This document shows positions 8,100 to 15,969 of a stretch of DNA of 62,035 bases, piece after piece; position 1 is the first letter of the stretch, and every line of letters starts with the position of its first letter. The DNA lies in assembly GCF_001440475.1 (NCBI RefSeq), contig NZ_LLYB01000046.1, forward strand, positions 155,675 through 217,709, given 5' to 3'. The notes under the pieces are model-generated. The model searched no databases and was not told where the DNA came from. It worked only from the letters and a program-made list of their open reading frames with translations. Position numbers and translations under genes: made by a program. The DNA is from Bradyrhizobium lablabi. Lineage in GTDB: Bacteria; Pseudomonadota; Alphaproteobacteria; Rhizobiales; Xanthobacteraceae.

Positions 8100-8102
8100 C
8101 AT

Positions 8103-8251
8103 GGCCCTAAGCAGTACGACGTTTAAGCGTCCCGCATGTCGGCTGTCCGTGGCAGACCGGAAGCCGGTCCATGCTTGCAGCCACAGCCGCTTGTAACCCA
8201 TAGCGGACACTGATGGGTCGCTTCGACGGGCCACTCCGGCTCGCGAGCGAC
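8103..8251. other. Non-coding right flank of the IS element
   Basis: No gene is seen. ATGTCGGCT occurs here (near 8138) and again to the left of the element (near 6713). ACCCATAGCGGACACTGATG (near 8196) resembles a decayed interspersed repeat. The element may have landed in repeat debris. Confidence 0.4.
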
Positions 8252-9064
8252 TCAGTCCTCCGCGAGCAGGGCCGCTTCGATCCGCTGGATCAGGCGCTCC
8301 CGTTGGGCAGGCGCCGGGTCCCCGAAAAGGGCGATTACGCGGACGACCGGCAGGTAAGGCTCGGCCGCCGCCGTCAGCGCCGGTTGGGAAATGCCAGCCA
8401 ACCGCGCGTACTCGGACTGCGCTGCCGCGTTGACGGCGCGCGGTCGCTGCGGATTGTCGGCGACTTCCGCGGCGATCTCGGACAGCATGACGTGGCAGCG
8501 CGCGAGATCGAGGACGACGGGCGCCCGGACCGCGCCGCCCCAGTCGATGAGTCTCGGACCATCCGCCGTCATGATCACGTTGCCGGGGTGGAGGTCGGAG
8601 TGGCACAGCCCGTCCCCCGGCTGCAGCCGCTCGATCAGGGCAAGGACGCCCTCGGCGATGTGCTTGGGAACAACACCATCGGAATGCCGCAACGAGCCCT
8701 CCATCTGGTCGCGCAGAAAGAGGACGTCCGGCGGCGGCGGCGTCTTGTGAACGGATAGGTAAAGGGAGGCGAGGATCGCGCCCGCTTGCCCCAAGGTCAG
8801 GGCGCCGCTGCGCGAGAGTTGCAGCAGGGTCGGTCCGTCGAGGCGCGGCAGCACAATGCCGAAGCGTCCCTCCAAGGTTACCTCGTCGAGCACCTCAGGC
8901 GCCGGGCCGCCAGCGGCGAAGACGGCGCGGGTCATCCGCGCCTCCCACCAGCTCACCCGCCGCGGAATGCCGGCCTTGAACAGCTTCACGACCTGACCAG
9001 GCCCCCAGGCATGGACGTCCGCAAAGACGCCCTCGCCGATCTTCTCCCCCAGCGATCCCGGCAT
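8252..9064 (-). CDS. Aminoglycoside phosphotransferase/choline kinase-like (APH) family protein
   Basis: 270 aa from the ATG at 9064, which has a strong GGAGGAGGGG ribosome binding site. The protein-kinase-like fold is shown by the glycine-rich start (IGEGVFADVHAW), the conserved Lys in VVKLFKAG, the Brenner-type catalytic loop HSDLHPGNV, and the metal-binding DWGGA in place of DFG. The true substrate could be a sugar, an amino alcohol or an antibiotic, and nothing nearby decides it. It lies 81 nt downstream of the Bug protein gene in the same direction. Confidence 0.85.
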   Translation of the reverse strand: MPGSLGEKIGEGVFADVHAWGPGQVVKLFKAGIPRRVSWWEARMTRAVFAAGGPAPEVLDEVTLEGRFGIVLPRLDGPTLLQLSRSGALTLGQAGAILASLYLSVHKTPPPPDVLFLRDQMEGSLRHSDGVVPKHIAEGVLALIERLQPGDGLCHSDLHPGNVIMTADGPRLIDWGGAVRAPVVLDLARCHVMLSEIAAEVADNPQRPRAVNAAAQSEYARLAGISQPALTAAAEPYLPVVRVIALFGDPAPAQRERLIQRIEAALLAED

Positions 9065-9145
9065 CACCCCTCCTCCCACCGGCCAGCAAACACTGGCGGC
9101 GGGCAAAAAAGAACCCCGTGGTTGGGCAGTCCCCCTTGCTGCTTA

Positions 9146-10114
9146 TCACCGTTTCATATCGCCCGCCAAAACCACCCTGCTCCATTTCTTGACCTCATCC
9201 GAGATCAGCTTGGCGAAATCGCCGGGCGACCCGCCAAGCGTCGTGCCGCCCATATTGGCAAGCTGCGCCTGGAATTTCGGATCGGCGACGCTGACGTTGA
9301 CCGCCTTGTTGAGTTTTTCGACGATTTCTTCCGGCGTGCGCTTTGGACCGCAAAGGCCGAACCATGCGCTTGCCTCGTAACCGGGCACGCTTTCGCCCAG
9401 GGCTGGAACATCCGGCAATATCGGCGAGCGCGTCACCGTCGTTACCGCCAGGGCGCGGAAATTTCCGGCCCTGACATACTCGATCGACGAGAGCAGCGGG
9501 CCGAAATAGACATGCGCTTCGCCGGTGAGAAGCGCCGGAAATACCTGCGCGCCGCGATAAGGCACGTGAAAGAGATCGAGGCCGGTCATCGTCTTGAACA
9601 TTTCACCGGCCATGTGGGTCAGAGATCCGGTGCCGGCCGACGCCATATTGACCTTGCCGGGCCTGGCCTTCGCGAAGGCGATGAACTCGGCGACTGTCCT
9701 GGCGGGAATCGACGGGTGGACCTCCATGACCAACGGCACGCGAACGACACCTGCGATCGGCGCGATGTCGCGGATGAAGTCGAAGCTGACATTGAGCATG
9801 GTCGCGTTGATCGCATTTGCCGCGGTAGCCAACAGCAGCATGTAGCCGTCCGGGGATGCCCGCACCACCGCCTCGGTCGCGATGTTGCCGGTTGCGCCAC
9901 TGCGGTTCTCGATGACAAATGACTGCCCAAGTCGCTCCGACAGCGATTGACCGATCAATCGCGCAACGATGTCGGGTGCTGAGCCGGCGCCAAAGCCTTC
10001 GAGCAGGTGCACCGGTCGCGTCGGGTAACTCTGTGCGCTGGCGAAACGGGATAGTGCCGGAACGGTGGCAGCGGCCGCTGCCAGATGCAGGAATTGACGG
10101 CGTGCAATTTTCAT
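9146..10114 (-). CDS. Bug/TctC-family tripartite tricarboxylate transporter substrate-binding protein
   Basis: 322 aa from the ATG at 10114, which follows GGGAGG; the open frame runs further upstream without support. The N-terminus has a Tat-like signal (RRQFLHLAAAAATVPALSRFASA). The mature start YPTRPVHLLEGFGAGSAPDIVARLI matches the Bug signature (YPxRPI...PGGxxDxxAR). These periplasmic proteins bind carboxylates or small amides. No tctA/tctB membrane genes are adjacent, which is common for the expanded Bug families of Bradyrhizobium and Bordetella. Confidence 0.9.
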   Translation of the reverse strand: MKIARRQFLHLAAAAATVPALSRFASAQSYPTRPVHLLEGFGAGSAPDIVARLIGQSLSERLGQSFVIENRSGATGNIATEAVVRASPDGYMLLLATAANAINATMLNVSFDFIRDIAPIAGVVRVPLVMEVHPSIPARTVAEFIAFAKARPGKVNMASAGTGSLTHMAGEMFKTMTGLDLFHVPYRGAQVFPALLTGEAHVYFGPLLSSIEYVRAGNFRALAVTTVTRSPILPDVPALGESVPGYEASAWFGLCGPKRTPEEIVEKLNKAVNVSVADPKFQAQLANMGGTTLGGSPGDFAKLISDEVKKWSRVVLAGDMKR

Positions 10115-10487
10115 TGCGGCCTCCCCAAACTGCCGGCATGCGGAGTTTCTGCGGAGCCGCAGGGCCGCACACGCAGATGTCGGTTCAATTTCGATGCGCA
10201 CCTGCCGACGGCATGATCGCTGCGGCTAAGGCAAAAGGGACTTCGGCATGTCCCGCTCGGCAGCTCATCATCAGGCTACATCAGTTGCACGACCGGCGGA
10301 AGGCACGTCGGCGGCTTTTGGCTTGTTTGGTAGCCGGTTGAGTAAGCAGCCTGTTACCGCGTGCCAGGATGACGCTTGCGCGGTTTCGGCTTCCGCGTGC
10401 CGCGGCAAGCTGGTAGGATTCAGATCGAACCGCCAGGAAAGCCGACGACGGCGATCACGCCACGCACTTTACGTGAAGTGATGTGCA
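10115..10487. other. Intergenic region between divergent genes
   Basis: This 373-nt stretch should hold the promoters of the Bug gene and the hydrolase-cyclase gene. GGGAC (10237-10241) and GTCCC (10250-10254) could form a small stem-loop. No gene or recognisable operator is seen. Confidence 0.4.
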
Positions 10488-11798
10488 ATGGTTCCGAAAA
10501 CCCAATACGCGAAAAGCGGTGATGTTCGCATCGCCTATCAGGTCGTTGGCGAAGGGCCGTTCGACCTCGTGTTCGTTCCTGGTTTCATCTCGAACCTCGA
10601 TGTCGCCTGGGAGGAGCCCTATCGTGCGCGGGTCTGGACCCGCCTGGCGGCCTTCGCCCGCCTGATCATGTTCGACAAGCGCGGCACCGGACTTTCCGAC
10701 CGAGCGGTTGGCGTGCCAACCCTGGAAGAACGCATGGACGATGTTCGCGCGGTCATGGATGCCGTCGGCTCGCAACAGGCCGCCCTGTTCGGCATCTCCG
10801 AAGGCGGTGCGATGTCAGTCCTGTTCGCGGCCACCTACCCGGAGCGTACCCGGGCGCTGGTCCTGTACGGCACCTATGGCCACTTCAGCTCATGGGTTGT
10901 GCCGCCGGACAGGATCGACGCCGCCCTGGATCGCATGGAAAGAAATTGGGGGACCGGCGAGAGCATCCATTTGTTCGCCCCCAGTGTTGCATCCGATGAG
11001 ACGTTCAAGCTGTCATGGGCCCGTTTTGAACGTCTGGGTGCAAGTCCTTCTGCGGTTGTCGCGCTCATGCGAATGAACAGTGAAATCGATATTCGTCCAA
11101 TCCTGCCGTCGATACGTGTGCCGACGCTCATCATTCATCGGCAAGGGGACGTTCGCGTCAACGTCGAGGCCGGGCGATTCATGGCCCGGCAAATTCCAAA
11201 CGCGAAGTATCTCGAACTCCCCGGCAGTGATCACTCGTTGTGGACCGGCGAAACAGAACGGATACTGGATGCGGTCGAAGAGTTCCTGACGGGCTCGCGG
11301 TCCGCAATCGAATCCGATCGCGTGCTCGCCACTGTTCTGTTCACCGACATCGTGAACTCAACCAGGCGTGCCGAGACGATCGGAGATCGTGCATGGCACG
11401 ACGTGCTTGATCGGCACAATGCGCTGGTGCGGCGGGAGATTTCCCGACATCGAGGGCATGAGGTGAGGACAATGGGTGACGGCTTCCTGGCAACCTTTGA
11501 CGGCCCGGCCCGGTCAATCCGGTGCGCTCTGGCGATCAATGAAGGCGTTGAAGCGCTTGGGCTCCAGGTAAGGGCCGGCCTTCATACCGGCGAGGTCGAA
11601 ATGACCGATGATGATCTGAGCGGCATCGCCGTCCACATTGCATCGCGTGTCGCGACGATGGCAAAGCCCGGGCAGGTTCTGGTGTCGAACACGGTCCGTG
11701 ATCTTGTCGCGGGATCAAGCATCAGATTTCATGACGAGGGTAGTCACTCCCTGAAGGGCCTCACTGAGAGCGTCAGATTGTTCGCGGCCGAGCGTTAG
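10488..11798 (+). CDS. Alpha/beta-hydrolase fused to a class III adenylate/guanylate cyclase domain
   Basis: A 436-aa two-domain protein. Residues 1-265 form an alpha/beta-hydrolase: nucleophile Ser104 in GISEGG, oxyanion strand VFVPGF, and a candidate catalytic His in LPGSDHSLW. Residues 280-436 form a class III nucleotide cyclase catalytic domain, with the two metal-binding aspartates Asp287 (VLFTDIVNST) and Asp331 (RTMGDGF), and GLHTGEVE. The usual Asn of the VN-x-AAR motif is His (AVHIASRV), and the Lys before the second Asp motif is Arg, so activity and nucleotide choice are uncertain. The fusion suggests a hydrolase-fold sensor controlling cyclic nucleotide output. No membrane segment is seen. 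Confidence 0.9.
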   Translation: MVPKTQYAKSGDVRIAYQVVGEGPFDLVFVPGFISNLDVAWEEPYRARVWTRLAAFARLIMFDKRGTGLSDRAVGVPTLEERMDDVRAVMDAVGSQQAALFGISEGGAMSVLFAATYPERTRALVLYGTYGHFSSWVVPPDRIDAALDRMERNWGTGESIHLFAPSVASDETFKLSWARFERLGASPSAVVALMRMNSEIDIRPILPSIRVPTLIIHRQGDVRVNVEAGRFMARQIPNAKYLELPGSDHSLWTGETERILDAVEEFLTGSRSAIESDRVLATVLFTDIVNSTRRAETIGDRAWHDVLDRHNALVRREISRHRGHEVRTMGDGFLATFDGPARSIRCALAINEGVEALGLQVRAGLHTGEVEMTDDDLSGIAVHIASRVATMAKPGQVLVSNTVRDLVAGSSIRFHDEGSHSLKGLTESVRLFAAER

Positions 11799-12267
11799 CG
11801 GCGCAAAGCGGATATTCTGCGAACGGGTTTCTTGCTTTGGAAGAAGCCTTCCGTAACATCAAACATGTACCGTCAATATCTATTGCTGGCAGCAGTAGCG
11901 GACGTCGCATTGAGTGGGATAGCGGACGCCGACGAAATTGCCGAGCCAGTTCCGCCGTTGAGAGATGGAAGGCTCGATAGCGGCGCAGGCCTGTCAATGA
12001 GGATAATTCAGATGCGACCTTCCAGCGGGGAAGAAACAAACAAGGAAAGATTCTAGCCAACTGGAGGTACCCAATATTGCCAGCTGCCCGATCCGAACTT
12101 TTGTCGCGGAGCGAACCGACAAGGTGACGCAGCAGCGTTAGCGTATGATCGCAGAAGAACCGGAATGGGAAAGCGGGATGTAGTCCCCTGCTACTCCTGG
12201 CGATTGCAGTCGCTTCGTGCAGCCTCAGCCCCACAGCGGTCCATTTTCGTGGCGACGGAGGTCAGCT
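11799..12267. other. Intergenic region with one doubtful small secreted ORF
   Basis: A 63-aa plus-strand ORF at 11865-12056 begins like a signal peptide (MYRQYLLLAAVADVALSG) but has no clear ribosome binding site or recognisable family. A minus-strand ORF (11773-12234) overlaps it and looks like a frame shadow. The leader of the ligase gene occupies the right end. No terminator is clear. Confidence 0.3.
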
Positions 12268-14946
12268 GTGACAGCAATGGCGGCGCAAAGTCCTAAGCCG
12301 GATTACGTGATTTGGCCCGAGGGAACCTCGACCGCCCGAGGCGACCCGGAGGCCGAAGCCCAGCTCACATTGGGGCAGGTCATCGGTCGAACTGCAAAGC
12401 AATTCCCCCACCAGCCTGCGATTATCTCCTCCACGTCTGCGCCTCTGACGTACAGCAATCTTCAGCGCCAGCTGGACGGTATCCGCCGGCAGTTGCGTTT
12501 GGCCGGGTTCGATTGCAACGCCCGGATCGGGGTACTCATGCCGAACGGCGCTGACGCCGTTCTTACCATCGTTGCCGTAGCGTGCTGCAGCGTCGCAGCT
12601 CCTCTTGATCCGCGGCTGTCCCAGACGGAGATCGATCAACGTCTCGACATGCTGCGGCTGAACGCTCTTGTCGTGCCGCAAGGCAGCGCCTCTGAAGCTC
12701 GCCAGGCCGCTGAGCGGAGAAAGCTCCCCATCATCGAAGCCGTTCCGCTCGGACACGGTCAGCTTGGACTCAATATCGCAGTGCCGGTCTCCAAATTCCC
12801 TGCGATCGATGCCGAGCCTGATCCGAACTCGCCCGCCTTCATCCTGCAGACATCGGGGACGACCGCGCAGCCGAAGCTCATTCCGTTCAGTCATGGCAAT
12901 ATGCTGGCGGCGGCCGCACGGCTTCAGGCCTGGTTTGGCCTCACTCACCAGGACCGTTGCCTGAGCGTATCGTCGCCCTACTATTCCCATGGGCTCAAAG
13001 TTACGGTCTTCACGCCGCTCCTGACGGGCGGCAGCATTGCCATCCCGGCGAACAGTGCCGTCGTGGCGCTGGATGAGTGGCTCGATGCCCTGCGGCCAAC
13101 CTGGTACTCGGCAGGTCCTACGCTTCACGCTGCCCTGCTGGACAAGGCAAGGAGCCTTGAGAATGCAGAGGCGGCGCACACGCTGCGTTTCGTCGTATCG
13201 GGTGGCGCGCCGCTGCTGAAAGACGTGCAGGACGATCTGCAGCGCATTTTGGGCGTGCCGGTGCTGGAGCATTACGGCTCCAGCGAAGCCGCGCAAATCG
13301 CCGCCAACGTGCTACCGCCCGGGCCGAACAGGCCAGGCACTTGCGGGCAACCTTGGCCTGATACCGTGACCATTGTTGGTGAGGATGGACATCCCGTGCC
13401 GGCCGGTGAGCGGGGTGAGATCTGGGTTCGTGGTCCCACCGTGACGTTTGGCTATCTCGATGCGCCAGAACTCAATCGAGCTGCTTTTACGGAAGGTTGG
13501 CTTCGCACGGGCGACATCGGCAGCCTCGACGCAGACGGCTTCCTGACCCTGCACGGCCGCCTGAGTGAAGTAATCAACCGCGGTGGTGAGAAGATCGCCC
13601 CTGCCGAGGTGGAATCCGCGCTACTCCGCCATCCGGCCGTAGCCGAAGCCGCGGCTTTCGCAATTCCCCATCCACGCCTTGGCGATGACGTCGCAGCCGC
13701 CATCATTCCCCATTCCGGCGCGCAGACGACACCTGCGGAGCTTCGCCAGTTCCTGCAGAGCGAGTTGGCCTCGTTCAAGATTCCGCGGAGCATTCTGATC
13801 CTCGACCGGCTGCCAAAGGGGGCGACGGGAAAGGTTCAACGGCGGCGGCTGCGTGAGGCGCTCGACGTGGGTCATCAGGGGACGATGCCCCTGCCTGCTG
13901 TGAAGAAGGTGACATTGGATCTGGAAACTGAATTGCTGATCCTGTGGCGCAGGTTGCTCAAGTGCAAGACCGTGACGATCGACGATGATTTTTTCGCGCG
14001 CGGCGGTGACTCCCTTCTAGCGCTGGAAATGCTCATCGAGGTCGAGCGGCTCATCGGCAAGCCCGTACCGGAGAGGATCCTGCTCGAGGCGGAAACGATC
14101 CGGCAACTTGCTCCAAAAATCCTCATGCAGACGGGCACGCCGGCAACGCCATTCTTCCAGTTCAGTCCCTATGGTCATCGGCCTCCCCTGCACTTCTTCA
14201 ATGGAGACCTCGTCAGCGGCCATGTGTGCATGCGGCGGATGGTGGAGCTTTTCGGGCCGGATTACCCGATCACCTCCATCGATCCCCATGGTCTGCGTGG
14301 GGAAGCAATTCCGCCGTCGCTCGAGCAGATGGCCGCCGACCGCCTGCCGCATATTCTGGAGAGGCAGACCAGCGGTCCTTTCCTCCTGGGCGGCAAATGC
14401 AACGGCGCCATGGTGGCGTTCGAAGCAGCCCGCCTGCTGATGGCAGCCGGCCACAAGGTTGACATGGTTGCAATGGTCGACCCGCCGACTATCAGTGCCC
14501 GTCCGGCGCCGCGGGCAATCATCGGGCTGATGAAGCCGATCGTTTCGCCATATCTTCTGCGCTGGACGTATGAACAAATGGCGCGGCTGGAGCGATACGC
14601 CAAGGCGTCGACGCGCGGGCCGATTGCGATCGCCGAGAGCGAGATTCCGCAACCGTTGTGGGACGCCTATTCAATCGCCATGGCGAAATATCTTCCGGCG
14701 CCCCTCGAGGTCCCTGTGGCATTTTACGCGGCCAAACACGACGGCCGCGCGTGGCGGCATCTCAGCTCTCAACTCGAAGTGATCGAGGTGCCTGGGGGAC
14801 ATCATGGCTGCCTGACGATCGGCGCTGAGCTGCTGGTCGATCATCTGCGGAAAAGAATAGACCTTCTGGCTGAAGGTGCGCCTCCGCTATTGAACCGCAC
14901 AGGTCGCGATTTGCGTTCCGTCAGGCGCCGCGCCAGCACCAATTAG
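12268..14946 (+). CDS. Stand-alone acyl/aryl-AMP ligase - carrier protein - thioesterase (NRPS-like) with Cys nucleophile
   Basis: 892 aa from a GTG at 12268 with an ideal ribosome binding site (GGAGGT, 5 nt away); an ATG at 12277 is also possible. Residues 30-540 are an AMP-binding ligase: ILQTSGTTAQPK, YGSSEA, WLRTGD, INRGGEKIAPAEVE and LPKGATGKVQRRR. The INRGGEKI block resembles oxalyl-CoA-synthetase/AAE3-type ligases more than amino-acid adenylation domains. A carrier domain follows, with the phosphopantetheine Ser582 in GGDSLLALEM. The C-terminal thioesterase (660-880) has GGKCNGA, so the nucleophile is Cys711, with Asp738 and His845 as likely partners. There is no condensation domain and no neighbouring biosynthetic gene. 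The product is unknown. Confidence 0.9.
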   Translation: MTAMAAQSPKPDYVIWPEGTSTARGDPEAEAQLTLGQVIGRTAKQFPHQPAIISSTSAPLTYSNLQRQLDGIRRQLRLAGFDCNARIGVLMPNGADAVLTIVAVACCSVAAPLDPRLSQTEIDQRLDMLRLNALVVPQGSASEARQAAERRKLPIIEAVPLGHGQLGLNIAVPVSKFPAIDAEPDPNSPAFILQTSGTTAQPKLIPFSHGNMLAAAARLQAWFGLTHQDRCLSVSSPYYSHGLKVTVFTPLLTGGSIAIPANSAVVALDEWLDALRPTWYSAGPTLHAALLDKARSLENAEAAHTLRFVVSGGAPLLKDVQDDLQRILGVPVLEHYGSSEAAQIAANVLPPGPNRPGTCGQPWPDTVTIVGEDGHPVPAGERGEIWVRGPTVTFGYLDAPELNRAAFTEGWLRTGDIGSLDADGFLTLHGRLSEVINRGGEKIAPAEVESALLRHPAVAEAAAFAIPHPRLGDDVAAAIIPHSGAQTTPAELRQFLQSELASFKIPRSILILDRLPKGATGKVQRRRLREALDVGHQGTMPLPAVKKVTLDLETELLILWRRLLKCKTVTIDDDFFARGGDSLLALEMLIEVERLIGKPVPERILLEAETIRQLAPKILMQTGTPATPFFQFSPYGHRPPLHFFNGDLVSGHVCMRRMVELFGPDYPITSIDPHGLRGEAIPPSLEQMAADRLPHILERQTSGPFLLGGKCNGAMVAFEAARLLMAAGHKVDMVAMVDPPTISARPAPRAIIGLMKPIVSPYLLRWTYEQMARLERYAKASTRGPIAIAESEIPQPLWDAYSIAMAKYLPAPLEVPVAFYAAKHDGRAWRHLSSQLEVIEVPGGHHGCLTIGAELLVDHLRKRIDLLAEGAPPLLNRTGRDLRSVRRRASTN

Positions 14947-15086
14947 GCAGGGTTCGACAAGTCGCGAACACCCACCCGGATCTCCTCGTATTCAATTTCG
15001 GGGCTGAGGAACTCGACCGATCGCAACAAGCTCTCGATCAGTGTCGCGATTTGAAGCCTGTCGCTGCTGCGGTTTCGCGGAGCGTC
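14943..15086 (-). pseudogene. Possible gene remnant, C-terminal fragment only
   Basis: A 47-codon open frame reads QIATLIESLLRSVEFLSPE and ends RVGVRDLSNPA before a TAA. It looks like amphipathic protein sequence, but it has no ATG and an in-frame stop at 15087. Its end overlaps the stop of the ligase gene on the opposite strand. Rhizobial genomes carry many small hypothetical proteins of this style. It may also be chance. Confidence 0.2.
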
Positions 15087-15192
15087 TCATTCAGAGATGA
15101 GCTTTCCATTGGTAGCCTCTGCGCTGATCTGTTTTGGCGCGCTCACGGCGCATTCCCCCAACGGCAAAGACGATGCGCAAAACTAACTTCCG

Positions 15193-15207
15193 TGTCAGAA
15201 ACTGTCA
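15193..15207 (+). promoter_or_regulatory. Direct-repeat site TGTCA-N5-TGTCA, candidate OmpR-type response-regulator box
   Basis: TGTCAGAAACTGTCA repeats TGTCA with 10-bp spacing, about one helical turn, 97 nt before the Gly/His-rich gene. OmpR/PhoB-family regulators bind such direct repeats, and an OmpR-type regulator gene follows at 15970. Confidence 0.4.
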
Positions 15208-15263
15208 CATTATTCATTTGAACTCACTGGATCATTTGGGTCTGCTGGCTGTCTTCCTTTCTT

Positions 15264-15280
15264 GCGACCGTATCGGTCGC
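15264..15280. promoter_or_regulatory. Perfect palindrome in the 5' leader of the Gly/His-rich gene
   Basis: GCGACCG-TAT-CGGTCGC has 7-bp arms and ends 23 nt before the ATG. It could be a dimer-binding operator or an RNA hairpin near the ribosome binding site. Confidence 0.5.
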
Positions 15281-15303
15281 TGCAATTCAGCACGGAGGTT
15301 GGG

Positions 15304-15738
15304 ATGAACAACAAGCTCCTCAAATGCCTCACGGCGGGTGCGATGGCTGCGACGCTTGCGCTTGCGTCACCGGTGCTCGCTCGCGGTGGTGGCGGTCATG
15401 GTGGTGGCGGTATGCATGGTGGTGGTGGCATGCACGGAGGTGGAATGCATTTCGGTGGGATGGGCGGCGGCATGCGTGGCGGCGGCATGGGTTTCGCCGG
15501 CAGCCGGGTCGGTTTCGCAGGGAGCCGCGTCGGTTTCGCAGGTAGCCGCTTCGTGGGTCCGCGCTTCGCGTCTGCAAGGTTTGCGCATCATGGCCGGTTC
15601 TTCCATCACCGCCATCATCGCTTTGCGTTCATTGGCGTGCCCTACGCCTACGCCGCCTACGACAGTTGCTGGCGCAGGACGTGGACGCCGTACGGACTGC
15701 GATGGGTCAATGTCTGTGGCGCCTACGGCTACTACTGA
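15304..15738 (+). CDS. Secreted glycine- and histidine-rich protein
   Basis: 144 aa from the ATG at 15304 (ribosome binding site GGAGGTT). A clear signal peptide ends at VLA-RGG (about residue 26). The next part is Gly/Met/His-rich with repeated GGGMHGGG units. Three copies of GFAGSRV-type heptads follow, encoded by a 21-bp tandem repeat. The His-rich segment HHGRFFHHRHHRF could bind metal. The C-terminus is Tyr/Trp-rich with two Cys residues (SCWRRTW, NVCGAYGYY). No enzyme motif is present, and an envelope or metal-binding role is only a guess. The two-component genes follow 231 nt later. Confidence 0.75.
   Translation: MNNKLLKCLTAGAMAATLALASPVLARGGGGHGGGGMHGGGGMHGGGMHFGGMGGGMRGGGMGFAGSRVGFAGSRVGFAGSRFVGPRFASARFAHHGRFFHHRHHRFAFIGVPYAYAAYDSCWRRTWTPYGLRWVNVCGAYGYY
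15490..15552 (+). repeat. Three tandem 21-bp units inside the Gly/His-rich gene
   Basis: Units start at 15490, 15511 and 15532. Each begins GGTTTCGC and encodes a GFAGSR heptad. In-frame gain or loss of units is possible. Confidence 0.8.
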
Positions 15739-15969
15739 AGGTATCGCGATTGAGGCAATGGCGCTGCCATATTGATCTCGTGAGTCCGGGTCCCAGCGCG
15801 TCCCTGCCGTCCGGTCGCTAGGATCCAGACATGGTGATGGCCGCCACCGCATGCTCCCGGAAACGGGATCCGGTCTCCGTAGGTGGCGGCCGTCACCTTG
15901 TTCACGTAACCTTCAGACTGCATGAGCGAGTCTCCGGCTGCCTGGCCAGTCGTTCGGAGACGGAAGACC

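Larger units (their letters stand above)
6722..8102 (+). mobile_element. IS110-family insertion sequence, IS1111 subgroup
   Basis: An element of about 1.38 kb with one transposase gene (6810-7841), 13-bp subterminal inverted repeats at 6729-6741 and 8087-8099, a short 5' leader (about 80 nt) and a long 3' non-coding end (about 245 nt between the stop and the right repeat). Subterminal repeats plus a long right end are the known hallmarks of the IS1111 subgroup. The outer boundaries are estimates that assume ends a few nt outside the repeats. No target duplication is visible, as expected. It looks intact. Confidence 0.8.

Noticed and set aside
11773..12234. A 153-aa minus-strand ORF between the cyclase and ligase genes
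   Set aside because: No ribosome binding site, no recognisable domain, and it overlaps leader sequence of the ligase gene.
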